The notes under the pieces: generated by a model
The model's input: only the letters and a program-made list of their open reading frames with translations
What the model was told of the DNA's origin: nothing
Database searches by the model: none
Made by a program: the position numbers and the translations under genes
In this document: positions 44,919 to 53,435 of the stretch, piece after piece
Layout: each line of letters begins with the position of its first letter
Numbering within the stretch: position 1 is the first letter of the stretch
Source: Saprospiraceae bacterium
GTDB taxonomy: Bacteria > Bacteroidota > Bacteroidia > Chitinophagales > Saprospiraceae
Direction: 5' to 3'
Length of the DNA stretch: 64,000 nt
Assembly: GCA_028279185.1 (NCBI GenBank)
Contig: JANQSS010000004.1
Coordinates: 62,001-126,000 of the forward strand

Positions 44919-46313
44919 TTAATCAACAACCCGTCGGACAATCTGTGCGATTAATTCGCCTTCAGAAGCAATCCGATTTCCAACATAAGCTGTACCGTAC
45001 ATATGACAAATCCCACGACGAATGGGTGACAACAATTCCATTTTTAATATTAATGTGTCTCCAGGAACTACTTTCCATTTAAATTTCGCATGTTCAATTT
45101 TGAGAAAATATGTATCCCAGTTTTCGGGGTCGGGCACTGTGCTTAGTGCCAATATACCTCCTGTCTGCGCCAACGCTTCGATTTGAAGAACACCCGGAAA
45201 GACGGGATTGCCAGGAAAATGTCCTTGAAAAAAGAATTCATTTAGTGTAACGTTTTTTACTCCGACAACGTGACTTTCAGAAAGCTCTATGACCTTATCG
45301 ACTAATAAAAATGGAAATCGATGAGGAAGCATGGCCATAATGCCATTCGTATCCTTCAGTGCGGGTGCGTCCGGATCATATTTTGGTTTACCACGAAGCC
45401 GCTGTTGTTCTTTTAAAATTTTCTTCAGTTTCGAAGCGAATCGAACATTTGATGTATGACCAGGTTTTGTTGCGACGATACGTCCTTTAATTGGACGACC
45501 GACTAATGCAAGATCTCCCACAACATCCAATAATTTATGTCGAGCTGGTTCATTTTTAAATCGTAGGTCCGTGGTATTTAAAACACCTTCTTCGACAATG
45601 TCAATGTTTGGTTTGTCCAGTTTATTGGCAAGCTTTTTTAATTCATCATGTTCCATTACGCGATCGACAATGACAACGGCATTATCCAAATCACCTCCTT
45701 TAATTAAATTTTGATCGAGTAACATTTCCAATTCATGTAAGAACACAAATGTCCGACTTGGGGCTATTTTACTTTCATAATCCTTAAGTGAATAAAGGTG
45801 AGCATATTGCTGTCCGAGTACCGGTGAATTAAAGTCGATCATAACTGTCGCTTCGAAATGATCAGCAGGTAATGCCAGATATTCGGAACCTGTTTCCTCA
45901 TCTTTGAATTCCACTGGCTCTTCAATGACTAAATATTCGCGTTCTGCATCTTGTTCGACGAGTCCTACTTCTTGAATCTTTTGTGCAAACAATTGAGCAC
46001 TTCCATCCATAATTGGCATTTCAGGGCCATCTACCTCAAGAATAGCGTTGTCGACTTCCATTCCACGAAGAGCAGATAGTACGTGTTCAATTGTGCTTAT
46101 GGACACATCCCCTTGCTCAATTTTAGTTCCACGATTTGTTGACACCACTTTATTCACATCAGCGAGGACGATGGGTTTGTTTTCTTTGTCTACTCGCACA
46201 AAACGATAGCCCGTATTTATATCTGCAGGCTTTATACTGAGATTGACTTCTTTTCCTGTATGCAGGCCAACACCTGCTATAGCAATTGATTTATGAAGTG
46301 TGGTTTGGTTCAT
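44919..46313 (-). CDS. lpxC-fabZ: Bifunctional LpxC deacetylase / FabZ dehydratase
   Basis: A 464-residue fusion typical of Bacteroidota. Residues 1-about 300 are LpxC: IAGVGLHTGKEVNL, STIEHVLSALRGMEVDN (zinc His), GPEMPIMDGSA and RHKLLDVVGDLALVG (second zinc His and Asp), catalysing deacetylation of UDP-3-O-acyl-GlcNAc, the committed lipid A step. Residues about 320-464 are FabZ: LPHRFPFLLVDKVIEL and the catalytic GHFPGNPVFPGVLQIEALAQ, dehydrating 3-hydroxyacyl-ACP for fatty-acid synthesis. Fusing the two ties lipid A and membrane lipid supply. It is downstream of lpxD by 49 bases on the same strand. Confidence 0.96.
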   Translation of the reverse strand: MNQTTLHKSIAIAGVGLHTGKEVNLSIKPADINTGYRFVRVDKENKPIVLADVNKVVSTNRGTKIEQGDVSISTIEHVLSALRGMEVDNAILEVDGPEMPIMDGSAQLFAQKIQEVGLVEQDAEREYLVIEEPVEFKDEETGSEYLALPADHFEATVMIDFNSPVLGQQYAHLYSLKDYESKIAPSRTFVFLHELEMLLDQNLIKGGDLDNAVVIVDRVMEHDELKKLANKLDKPNIDIVEEGVLNTTDLRFKNEPARHKLLDVVGDLALVGRPIKGRIVATKPGHTSNVRFASKLKKILKEQQRLRGKPKYDPDAPALKDTNGIMAMLPHRFPFLLVDKVIELSESHVVGVKNVTLNEFFFQGHFPGNPVFPGVLQIEALAQTGGILALSTVPDPENWDTYFLKIEHAKFKWKVVPGDTLILKMELLSPIRRGICHMYGTAYVGNRIASEGELIAQIVRRVVD

Positions 46314-46362
46314 TAAATGAAATTTTTCTGGCAGAACTGCTCGAAGGCAATAATGGCAATAC

Positions 46363-47415
46363 TTAATCTTTGACCTTTTCTTCCAGTTGCGAGATTCGAT
46401 CCAAAAGTTGAGTCAAGATATTGTCCATATCAGGCAAGCGTTTAAAGTGAGCGTAAGCCTTCAAGTACGATTTGTATTCAATCGCCGGGTAGCCGAATAG
46501 TTTTGAGTTTTCTTTGGTTATTTTTTTCGATAGACCACTTTTTGCCTGTATCATCGTTCCATCCGCAATTGAAATATGTCCGGCAATTCCAACCTGACCG
46601 CCAATAATGCAATTTTTACCAATTTTTGTACTTCCTGCAATACCCGTTTGTGCTGCTATAGCCGTTGATGCTCCGACCACAACGTTATGCGCTATATGAA
46701 CAAGATTGTCTATGATGACGCCATCTTCAATTATGGTTTCGCCCATTACGGCTCGATCAATTACCGAACTTGCACCAATCTCTACTTTGTTCCCAATTCT
46801 GGCAATACCGACTTGAGGGATCTTTTCATAACCATGCTCTCCTTTACTATACCCGAACCCATCGCTTCCCACGACGGCATTGGGATAAAAAACACAGTCG
46901 TCACCGATTATTGTGTCATGCATGATGCGAACACCGGGGTGAAATTTGCAGCGTGCACCGATTTTCACATTATGACCTATGAAAACTTGTCCTTTGAGTT
47001 CGCATCCTGCACCTATGATCGCACTATGTCCAACCATGCACATTGGGCCAATGACAACATCGTCCGCAACTTGAGCACTCGGATGAATGTTTTCCGAAAC
47101 AGGTCCATCTGTGACCTGATGGCCATTTTGACCCTGCGATTCATACCATTTTAACAATTGTCCTACGGATGCATATACATTGTCAACGCGAATTAGGGCT
47201 GCTTCAACCGGTTGGGTAGGATTAAAATTTTTGTCGACAAGAACGGCGCTGGCCATGGTTTTATACACATAATGTTCATACCTGGGATTGGCTAAAAAGG
47301 TCAACATACCTGGCTGGCCCTCCTCAATTTTGGAAGGACCAGAAATGGAAATCGACGGGTCTCCTTCCACCTCAGCATTCAACATTTTAGCAATTTCGCC
47401 AACGGTAATATTCAT
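46363..47415 (-). CDS. lpxD: LpxD, UDP-3-O-(3-hydroxyacyl)glucosamine N-acyltransferase
   Basis: A 350-residue trimeric acyltransferase of the lipid A pathway, acting after LpxC. The N-terminal uridine-binding domain starts MNITVGEIAKMLNAEVEGD; the left-handed beta-helix is built of hexapeptide repeats (IGPMCMVGHSAIIGAGCELKGQVFIGHNVKIG), with catalytic His in NLVHIAHNVVVG, and a C-terminal helix ends LLDRISQLEEKV. I start it at the ATG at 47415 because the -7 box at 47452-47459 would begin transcription inside a longer reading frame. It is the first gene of the lpxD/lpxC-fabZ pair. Confidence 0.95.
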   Translation of the reverse strand: MNITVGEIAKMLNAEVEGDPSISISGPSKIEEGQPGMLTFLANPRYEHYVYKTMASAVLVDKNFNPTQPVEAALIRVDNVYASVGQLLKWYESQGQNGHQVTDGPVSENIHPSAQVADDVVIGPMCMVGHSAIIGAGCELKGQVFIGHNVKIGARCKFHPGVRIMHDTIIGDDCVFYPNAVVGSDGFGYSKGEHGYEKIPQVGIARIGNKVEIGASSVIDRAVMGETIIEDGVIIDNLVHIAHNVVVGASTAIAAQTGIAGSTKIGKNCIIGGQVGIAGHISIADGTMIQAKSGLSKKITKENSKLFGYPAIEYKSYLKAYAHFKRLPDMDNILTQLLDRISQLEEKVKD

Positions 47416-47451
47416 GAACAGGCTATCTTGTTTCGATTTTGAACAATCGTG

Positions 47452-47459
47452 CAAAGGTA
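47452..47459 (-). promoter_or_regulatory. -7 box of the lpxD operon
   Basis: The minus strand reads TACCTTTG, exact TAnnTTTG, with expected start near 47448 and a leader of about 32 bases to the ATG at 47415. Confidence 0.55.
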
Positions 47460-47563
47460 ATGTATTCTATGGGATATACCCATTAAAAATACAAAACACA
47501 TGTAATTATTGTTATATGTGAAAATAATTGATTTTCAAATTTTAACATCATAGATTAAGCTTA

Positions 47564-48157
47564 ATGTTATTTTTATTATTCGATACTTCATCAAACGGCA
47601 AGCCCGCTGACTACAAAGCATCTGTAAGAGACACCGCAAACTGGCCCCGTATGACTCATCTCGCCTGGAATTTAATGAACGATAAAGGGCAAATTATCAA
47701 GTCGGCGAATGATTTGATCAAACCAAAGGGATACGAGCTTAATGAGGGGATGGCCGAGCGACACCGGTTAACAAAAAGTGCTATTACCAAAGAAGGTAAG
47801 GACTTAAAAGTCTGTGTGGAGGCATTTATGCAGATTGTTCCAGAAGCGGACATGGTTTTTGCACATAACCTAGCTCTTAACCAAGGTATAGTGGGTGCTG
47901 AGTCCGATAGGAGTGGTGTCATTGACAGGTTATCATCAGCAGATGCATATTGCCTCATGCAGGAAACCACTTATTACTGTGCATTGCCAGGAAGACGAGG
48001 TAAGTACAAATGGCCTTCATTACCCGAGTTGCATCAGCGGATCTTCGGAAAGTCTTATCAGAATGCGGGTCATGCTGAAGCGGATTTGAATGCTTTAGGC
48101 AGGTGCTTTATCGTCTTGTATAAAACGAAAGTTCTCGAGGATATTTTTGATGACTGA
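47564..48157 (+). CDS. Exonuclease-fold protein with degenerate catalytic site
   Basis: A 197-residue RNase T/DnaQ-fold protein. Motif I, normally DxE, is Asp7-Thr-Ser9 (FDTSSNG), motif II, normally HNxxFD, is HNLALN with Asn106 in the Asp position, and motif III has His170 and Asp174 (GHAEADLNAL) with one residue less between His and Asp than usual. Family features such as LIKPKGYEL, ERHRLTKSAI and WPSLPELHQRIFG are intact, so the fold is secure, but two catalytic acids are lost. The protein is probably not a functional nuclease and may bind nucleic acid. A small ORF overlaps its stop codon. Confidence 0.8.
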   Translation: MLFLLFDTSSNGKPADYKASVRDTANWPRMTHLAWNLMNDKGQIIKSANDLIKPKGYELNEGMAERHRLTKSAITKEGKDLKVCVEAFMQIVPEADMVFAHNLALNQGIVGAESDRSGVIDRLSSADAYCLMQETTYYCALPGRRGKYKWPSLPELHQRIFGKSYQNAGHAEADLNALGRCFIVLYKTKVLEDIFDD

Positions 48158-48303
48158 TGGAGTTTTTTAACCGGTATTTGTCCCTGGAGCATATGTCAGC
48201 AAAAATTGGCAGGAAAGCAGGCATTGAATACGACTGGTGGGCCGACAAGACTTATTTAGCCGTTGGGTTTATTAAATCCCTTCAACCGTATAATTCCAGA
48301 TAG
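48157..48303 (+). CDS. Small 48-residue hypothetical protein overlapping the exonuclease stop
   Basis: ATG at 48157 shares one base with the preceding TGA (TGATG), the junction typical of translational coupling. The 48-codon frame encodes MEFFNRYLSLEHMSAKIGRK followed by a segment rich in aromatic residues (YDWWADKTYLAVGF) and ends at TAG 48301-48303. No motif or signal is recognised. Support is the coupling alone plus an unbroken frame of ordinary codon use, so the call is tentative. The rest of the gap to 48472 contains the glycogen synthase promoter and nothing else seen. Confidence 0.4.
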   Translation: MEFFNRYLSLEHMSAKIGRKAGIEYDWWADKTYLAVGFIKSLQPYNSR

Positions 48304-48429
48304 GAAAGCTCAATTTTTCAGATCGACACGCATTTGTTGATGGAATGCATTGTCGTAATTAATTCGTACTCTGTATGTTGTCAAATGAATTGAATGACAT
48401 GGGTACTGCAAAAAACAGCTGAATTTTAG

Positions 48430-48437
48430 TATCTTTG
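48430..48437 (+). promoter_or_regulatory. -7 box of the glycogen synthase / DUF4270 / glmS operon
   Basis: TATCTTTG, exact TAnnTTTG, with a start of transcription near 48444 and ATG at 48473. No clear -33 element. Confidence 0.6.
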
Positions 48438-48472
48438 CGGTCCTTTTTCAATAACCAAAAGTGAATTGACAT

Positions 48473-49279
48473 ATGGCGAAGACGAGGGTCTTATTTGTAA
48501 CGCAAGAGATGAAGCCATACACCACACTCAGCGAGATTTCAGATATAGTCCGGCGACTGCCCCAATACGCACAGGACAAAGGCATGGAAATTCGCATTCT
48601 AATGCCAAGGTATGGGACAATTAACGAGAGACGACATCGTTTACATGAGGTTGTTAGACTTTCAGGCATGAATATTATCGTCGACGACGAAGACTTTCCA
48701 TTAATAATTAAAGTTGCCTCGCTACCTGGAGCACGTATGCAGGTTTACTTCCTCGACAATGAGGAATTTTTCAAACGTAAATACATTTTTACGGACAATA
48801 AAGGCAAGCCTTTTAAAGACAATGCGGATAGAATGGTATTTTTCTGTAAAGGTGTTGTCGAAACAGTTAAAAAATTTGGTTGGCCACCAGACGTAATTCA
48901 CTGTCACGGGTGGATGACTAGTCTCATACCATTATACCTCAAACAGGCTTATGCAAATGAGCCTTTGTTCAAAAACTCTAAGATTATCTATTCCGTGTAT
49001 AACAATTCGATGGATGACACACTTGGAGCGCACTTTTTAGAGAAAGCCCAAATCAATAATCTGTCGGAGTCTGACCTGGAGGCATTTACAAATGGATCAG
49101 GGTTGACACTTAATGCAGGAGGCATCGTACATGCGGACGCAGTCGTTCAGGGAAGTGAGGATATAGAAGACCTCGATAAGATAGTTGAGAACAAACCACT
49201 ACTAGGCTATCAGACAGAAGAAGAATTGTTACCTGCTTACATCGATTTTTACAAAGCACTGGCTGAGGTCGAAGAGTAA
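48473..49279 (+). CDS. Half-size glycogen/starch synthase-like protein (GT5 N-terminal domain)
   Basis: A 268-residue protein equal to only the N-terminal Rossmann domain of GT5 synthases: RVLFVTQEMKPYTTLSEISDIVRRLPQYAQDKGMEIRILMPRYG (the glucosyl donor/acceptor loop), ADRMVFFCKGVVETVKKFGWPPDVIHCHGWMTSLIPLYLK, and a final acidic tail. The usual KxGGL motif is PYTTLSEI here and the C-terminal domain with the second nucleotide-binding site is absent. Bacteroidota commonly have this half-length form before DUF4270 and glmS, so it is not a frameshift product. It is likely not a complete synthase alone. Confidence 0.82.
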   Translation: MAKTRVLFVTQEMKPYTTLSEISDIVRRLPQYAQDKGMEIRILMPRYGTINERRHRLHEVVRLSGMNIIVDDEDFPLIIKVASLPGARMQVYFLDNEEFFKRKYIFTDNKGKPFKDNADRMVFFCKGVVETVKKFGWPPDVIHCHGWMTSLIPLYLKQAYANEPLFKNSKIIYSVYNNSMDDTLGAHFLEKAQINNLSESDLEAFTNGSGLTLNAGGIVHADAVVQGSEDIEDLDKIVENKPLLGYQTEEELLPAYIDFYKALAEVEE

Positions 49280-49311
49280 GATTTTCGGACTGCAGTATTC
49301 AACGCTCGTAC

Positions 49312-50691
49312 ATGACAAAAAAAGCTGAGTTATTTTATTCATGTTGCGTGATTGCGCTCATCGCACTGGTTATAGGAGCATGCAATGACCCGACCACTAT
49401 TGGCGCTGGAATTGTGGACAATGACGCTTTGCCCATAAAGGTAGCTGAATATGAAGCCTCATTTACACAAGTTCCGGAAGAACCCGTATTGACATATGCT
49501 GATGGATCATTAAATCTTATAAACCAGGCACAATGCGGGGCACTCCATGATGCCACTTTTGGCATTACACGTGCTGGTTTTTATATGCAATTCATTCCAG
49601 CGGAAATAGATTTCCGGCCTGGTGATGAGGCAGTGATCGACAGCGTAAAACTCGTACTTTACTTGGACCAAGCATCATCATATGGCCCAGTGGAGGAAGT
49701 TTCCATAGCCATTGGTCGAATCACAGAATTCATTGATGGAACTCAAGAATACTTTTCCGATGCCACTTTTGCTGTTGGCCAGATTTTATTATCAGAGCAT
49801 GCATTCACCCCTGATTACGAACGTGTTGATTCTATTAATGAGCAAGGACCAACAGCTAGTATTCCATTACCTGTTTCGATAGCTGAAGAGGTTTTTCAAT
49901 ACGATACAACCACAGTGGATTCTGCCCTATTATTCGCAGAAAAATTTGGTGGATTTTACATTTTTCCGGTTGGTGAGTACAATCATTTAATGGGGATTAG
50001 GCCTTACATTTCAGTTGCACAGACATCTTCATCCGCTATACGCATACACTATCGAACAAATGAAATGGATACGGTGCCTAAAATATTCAGAGCTGCCGCC
50101 TTCATAGGAGACCGCAGGACACCTGTTGTACAACGATATCAGTACGATTACACGGATACCAAGGTTCAAGATGCACTGGATCAAGTGTCTTCAGATTTGT
50201 TTTATATTCAAGGAAATGGCGGTGTCAGCGTAGATATGAAATTCGACAATGTCAGCGCGCTTGGTGATGTACTGGTGAATAAAGCTGAGTTGTCCATTCC
50301 ACTGTCTAATGATAATGTGGATTACGCGAACTTTAACGAAATGCGCACATTACTGATGACACGCAAGGCCTTAAATGGAAGTCAGGTTTTCGTTGACGAA
50401 TTTTTGGAGTCTGGTGCTTTTGGATTCACACCAATTGGTCGTTTGGACACGATTGAGAATCAACCTTATTACGTCTTTAATATCCCAATCGTAACACAAC
50501 AATTGGTTGATGGGACTGTTTTTGATGACGCTATTCGCCTTCAGGGAACATTTGTTCCAACCAATGAGGCACGAAGAAATAACTTTGGACCGTTAAATAT
50601 GTCAGAATCTAGCGCAAGAAGTGCTATTTTTGGTCAACAGATCCCTTCAGGAGCGATTCGCTTGAAGATTAGTTACACTGAAAATCAATAG
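49312..50691 (+). CDS. DUF4270 family lipoprotein
   Basis: A 459-residue lipoprotein with signal VIALIALVIGAC (Cys at about residue 24) followed by NDPTTIGAGIVDNDALPI, the diagnostic opening of DUF4270. The body is beta-rich, with conserved blocks SLNLINQAQCGALHDATFGITRAGFYMQF and EAVIDSVKLVLYLDQ. Outer-membrane associated, function unknown. It follows glycogen synthase-like by 32 bases and precedes glmS by 9 bases, the order conserved in Bacteroidota. Confidence 0.88.
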   Translation: MTKKAELFYSCCVIALIALVIGACNDPTTIGAGIVDNDALPIKVAEYEASFTQVPEEPVLTYADGSLNLINQAQCGALHDATFGITRAGFYMQFIPAEIDFRPGDEAVIDSVKLVLYLDQASSYGPVEEVSIAIGRITEFIDGTQEYFSDATFAVGQILLSEHAFTPDYERVDSINEQGPTASIPLPVSIAEEVFQYDTTTVDSALLFAEKFGGFYIFPVGEYNHLMGIRPYISVAQTSSSAIRIHYRTNEMDTVPKIFRAAAFIGDRRTPVVQRYQYDYTDTKVQDALDQVSSDLFYIQGNGGVSVDMKFDNVSALGDVLVNKAELSIPLSNDNVDYANFNEMRTLLMTRKALNGSQVFVDEFLESGAFGFTPIGRLDTIENQPYYVFNIPIVTQQLVDGTVFDDAIRLQGTFVPTNEARRNNFGPLNMSESSARSAIFGQQIPSGAIRLKISYTENQ

Positions 50692-50700
50692 TCAAATAAC

Positions 50701-52539
50701 ATGTGTGGAATTGTAGCCTACATTGGCGAACGAGAAGCCTTTCCAATATTAATTGAAGGCCTTCGTCGACTAGAGTATCGAGGATATGATAGCGCTGGAA
50801 TAGCCGTTCTTAATGGCGGGGTTCAAGTCTATAAGAAGAAAGGGAAGGTTCAGGATTTAGTGGATCATATTGGGGACCTTAAGCTTGATGCTACTTCTGG
50901 AATTGGCCATACGAGATGGGCAACTCATGGTAAGCCAGATGATAAAAACGCACATCCCCATACGTCCGGAAACGAACGGCTTGCGCTTGTGCACAATGGT
51001 ATAATTGAAAATTACGCCACATTAAAAGAAGCGTTGACCAAATTGGGCCATCGATTCAATACTGACACCGATACGGAAGTGCTCGTGCACTTAATTGAAG
51101 AATATCAGAGTCGGGACAGTATTGCCCTGGAGGATGCGGTTCATCTGGCTATGAATAAAGTGGTGGGTGCTTACGCCATGGTCGTTATTGATCAGGATGA
51201 CCCGGACAAAATAGTTGCAGCTCGAAAATCTAGTCCTTTATTGCTCGGAATAGGTGACGATGAATTTTTTATAGCTTCGGATGCATCACCCATCATTAGC
51301 CATACAAATAAAGTGGTCTATCTGAAAGATGAGGAGCTAGCTGTCGTCAATAGAGATGGCTCCTTTAGCATAAAGAATATCCAGAACATACCCCAAAATC
51401 CAGAAATAAAAGAATTAGATCTGAAAATTGAAGAACTGGAGAAAGGCGGTTATGAACACTTTATGTTGAAGGAAGTTAACCAGCAGGCCAAAACAGTAAA
51501 GGACGCCATGAGGGGCCGATTAAATCCAATTGATGGATGGGTAGGTCTTGGTGGTATGGGCGAATATACAGAACGATTTGTTCAAGCTGATCGTCTCATT
51601 ATTGCTGCCTGTGGAACGTCATGGCATTCCGGATTGATTGGAGAATACCTCATTGAAGATTTGGCACAACTCTCAGTGGAAGTTGAATATGCTTCTGAGT
51701 TCCGGTATCGAAATCCGGTTATTCATCAGAATGAAATCGTAATTGGAATTTCACAATCAGGTGAAACGGCAGACACGCTGGCCGCGTTGAAATATGCTCG
51801 GGACAAGGGTGCACTCCTCTATGGTGTTGTAAATGTCGTTGGTTCATCCATCGCTCGACTTACCGATGCTGGATCATATATTCATGCCGGACCTGAAATT
51901 GGAGTTGCTTCAACTAAGGCATTTACGGGACAAGTCACACTTTTAGCTTTACTCGCACTCACACTAGCAGAAAAGCGAGGCACAATTTCAAAAAGCGATT
52001 TGCATCGACTTATGACCGAACTCCACGATATTCCAAGAAAAATTGATGTCGTTTTGCAGCAAGATGACGCGATACGTTATATCGCGGAGGAAATAAAAGA
52101 TTCGAATCACGCTTTGTATTTAGGACGGGGATATAATTTTCCGGTTGCGTTAGAAGGAGCTCTTAAGATGAAAGAGATTTCATACATACACGCAGAGGGA
52201 TATCCCGCGGCGGAAATGAAGCATGGTCCGATTGCCTTAATTGACGAAAATATGCCTGTAGTTGTTATTGCCACAAATGAAAGTGCATATGAAAAAATTG
52301 TCAGCAACGTGCAAGAAGTCAAAGCACGAAAAGGCCGTGTAATTGCCATTGTGCAGGAAGGTGAACGCGCCATCCGTGAAATGGCGGATTACAGCATTGA
52401 AATTCCTAAAACAGCAGAACCATTTACACCTTTATTGTCCGTAATACCATTACAATTATTATCATACCATGCAGCCGTATTACGTGGTTGCAACGTGGAT
52501 CAGCCAAGAAATTTGGCGAAGTCTGTCACGGTGGAATAA
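50701..52539 (+). CDS. glmS: Glutamine-fructose-6-phosphate aminotransferase (isomerising)
   Basis: A 612-residue glucosamine-6-phosphate synthase. After removal of Met the catalytic nucleophile is Cys2 (MCGIVAYIG); the glutaminase half also shows RRLEYRGYDSAGI, GHTRWATHG and HNGIIEN. The C-terminal half has two SIS domains: AACGTSWHSGLIGEYLIEDL, SQSGETADTLAALK and GRGYNFPVALEGALKMKEISYIHAEGYPAAEMKHGPIALI, ending DQPRNLAKSVTVE. Provides GlcN-6-P for peptidoglycan and lipid A. No glmS ribozyme is expected or seen. Confidence 0.97.
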   Translation: MCGIVAYIGEREAFPILIEGLRRLEYRGYDSAGIAVLNGGVQVYKKKGKVQDLVDHIGDLKLDATSGIGHTRWATHGKPDDKNAHPHTSGNERLALVHNGIIENYATLKEALTKLGHRFNTDTDTEVLVHLIEEYQSRDSIALEDAVHLAMNKVVGAYAMVVIDQDDPDKIVAARKSSPLLLGIGDDEFFIASDASPIISHTNKVVYLKDEELAVVNRDGSFSIKNIQNIPQNPEIKELDLKIEELEKGGYEHFMLKEVNQQAKTVKDAMRGRLNPIDGWVGLGGMGEYTERFVQADRLIIAACGTSWHSGLIGEYLIEDLAQLSVEVEYASEFRYRNPVIHQNEIVIGISQSGETADTLAALKYARDKGALLYGVVNVVGSSIARLTDAGSYIHAGPEIGVASTKAFTGQVTLLALLALTLAEKRGTISKSDLHRLMTELHDIPRKIDVVLQQDDAIRYIAEEIKDSNHALYLGRGYNFPVALEGALKMKEISYIHAEGYPAAEMKHGPIALIDENMPVVVIATNESAYEKIVSNVQEVKARKGRVIAIVQEGERAIREMADYSIEIPKTAEPFTPLLSVIPLQLLSYHAAVLRGCNVDQPRNLAKSVTVE

Positions 52540-52552
52540 ATTAAATAAAAAT

Positions 52553-53227
52553 ATGACAAATCAAATGCGTGGATTGCGCTATAATTCAGAAGAAGATACA
52601 TTAAAAATACCGGAATATGGACGTCATATTCAAAATTTAATTGACCATGCTGTAACAATCGAAGACCCCAAAAAGCGTGAAGCAGCGGCATATCAGATCA
52701 TTCGATTAATGGCCCAGGTAAGTAATCAGGGAAAGCCCACGCCGGATATCGAATTAAAATTGTGGCGACATTTATTTATTATTTCCGATTATAAAATTGA
52801 TGTCGTACCTGAAGGAATAGAATTACCTAAGGAAGAAAATAAAAACCTTCGCCCCGGTAGAATTAATTATCCTCGAAACACAAAGAAATTTCGTCACTAT
52901 GGTGCTTATATCCAAGAATTAATTGATAAAGCGCTTTTGGAAAATGATCCCGAAAAACGACGTGGTTTTTTCTCAAGTATTGCTTCCTATATGAAAACGG
53001 CCTATAAAGTTTGGAATCGAGACCCCCATATTGGAGACGAATTAATTGTCAATGATTTAAAAGCACTCATTGCAGGTCGAGGTGAGCTACCTGAAGAATT
53101 ACGAATCGTTTCACCACATATTAAAATTCAAACACGCCCATCTTCATCAAGCAATAAACGTCGGGGAAAAAATAACAACCGAAACAAAAAGAACAATAAT
53201 TCCAATAGAAGGCGAAACAAACGATGA
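52553..53227 (+). CDS. DUF4290 family protein with basic tail
   Basis: A 224-residue protein from the ATG at 52553 (MTNQMRGLRYNSEEDTLKIPEYGRHIQNLIDHAV). The helical body contains the same motif twice: YGRHIQNLIDHAVTIEDPKKREAAAYQII near residue 20 and YGAYIQELIDKALLENDPEKRRGFFSSIA near residue 125, i.e. an internal duplication. The tail SSNKRRGKNNNRNKKNNNSN is Asn/Lys/Arg-rich and probably binds nucleic acid or is disordered. An in-frame start at 52469 within glmS is less likely. Follows glmS by 13 bases. Function unknown, conserved in Bacteroidota near murA. Confidence 0.85.
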   Translation: MTNQMRGLRYNSEEDTLKIPEYGRHIQNLIDHAVTIEDPKKREAAAYQIIRLMAQVSNQGKPTPDIELKLWRHLFIISDYKIDVVPEGIELPKEENKNLRPGRINYPRNTKKFRHYGAYIQELIDKALLENDPEKRRGFFSSIASYMKTAYKVWNRDPHIGDELIVNDLKALIAGRGELPEELRIVSPHIKIQTRPSSSSNKRRGKNNNRNKKNNNSNRRRNKR

Positions 53228-53254
53228 TCGCCTAGTCGAAGTTTTTTTGCTCGT

Positions 53255-53379
53255 ACGCTTTTGACAAAGCGTGTGTTAACACCCTTCCTCTCACCCAGAT
53301 GATATCCTTACGAGGATTTGTTTGACCCTTTGTAGGGTCTTAACTGATAGTTGTTGGCAGTATTCTGTGTGCAGAATAC
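53255..53379. repeat. Tandem array of short hairpins in the DUF4290-murA gap
   Basis: Five non-overlapping inverted repeats in 125 bases, plus a perfect palindrome: ACGCTTT-TGAC-AAAGCGT (53255-53272), palindrome GTGTTAACAC (53273-53282), ATCCT-TACG-AGGAT (53304-53317), GACCCT-TTGT-AGGGTC (53324-53339), AACT-GAT-AGTT (53342-53352), GTATTCTG-TGTG-CAGAATAC (53360-53379). Four of the five have exactly four loop bases and perfect arms of 5-8 bp. Arm sequences differ, so it is not a repeated unit. No terminator T-run follows. Structured leader, attenuator or RNA element are possible. Confidence 0.7.
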
Positions 53380-53435
53380 AAAAACATATTGGTTAATTAT
53401 GTAATTTGTAATTTTAAGATTTTCAAAATAAAGAG

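Noticed and set aside
46687-47154. 155-codon open frame opposite lpxD
   Set aside because: Antisense shadow of a strongly conserved gene, with no family features; the same holds for frames opposite the CHAT gene, M23 gene and repeat protein.
48473-49279. Truncated glycogen synthase caused by frameshift
   Set aside because: The frame ends in an acidic tail and the following DNA encodes a different complete gene; this half-length form is usual for the phylum.
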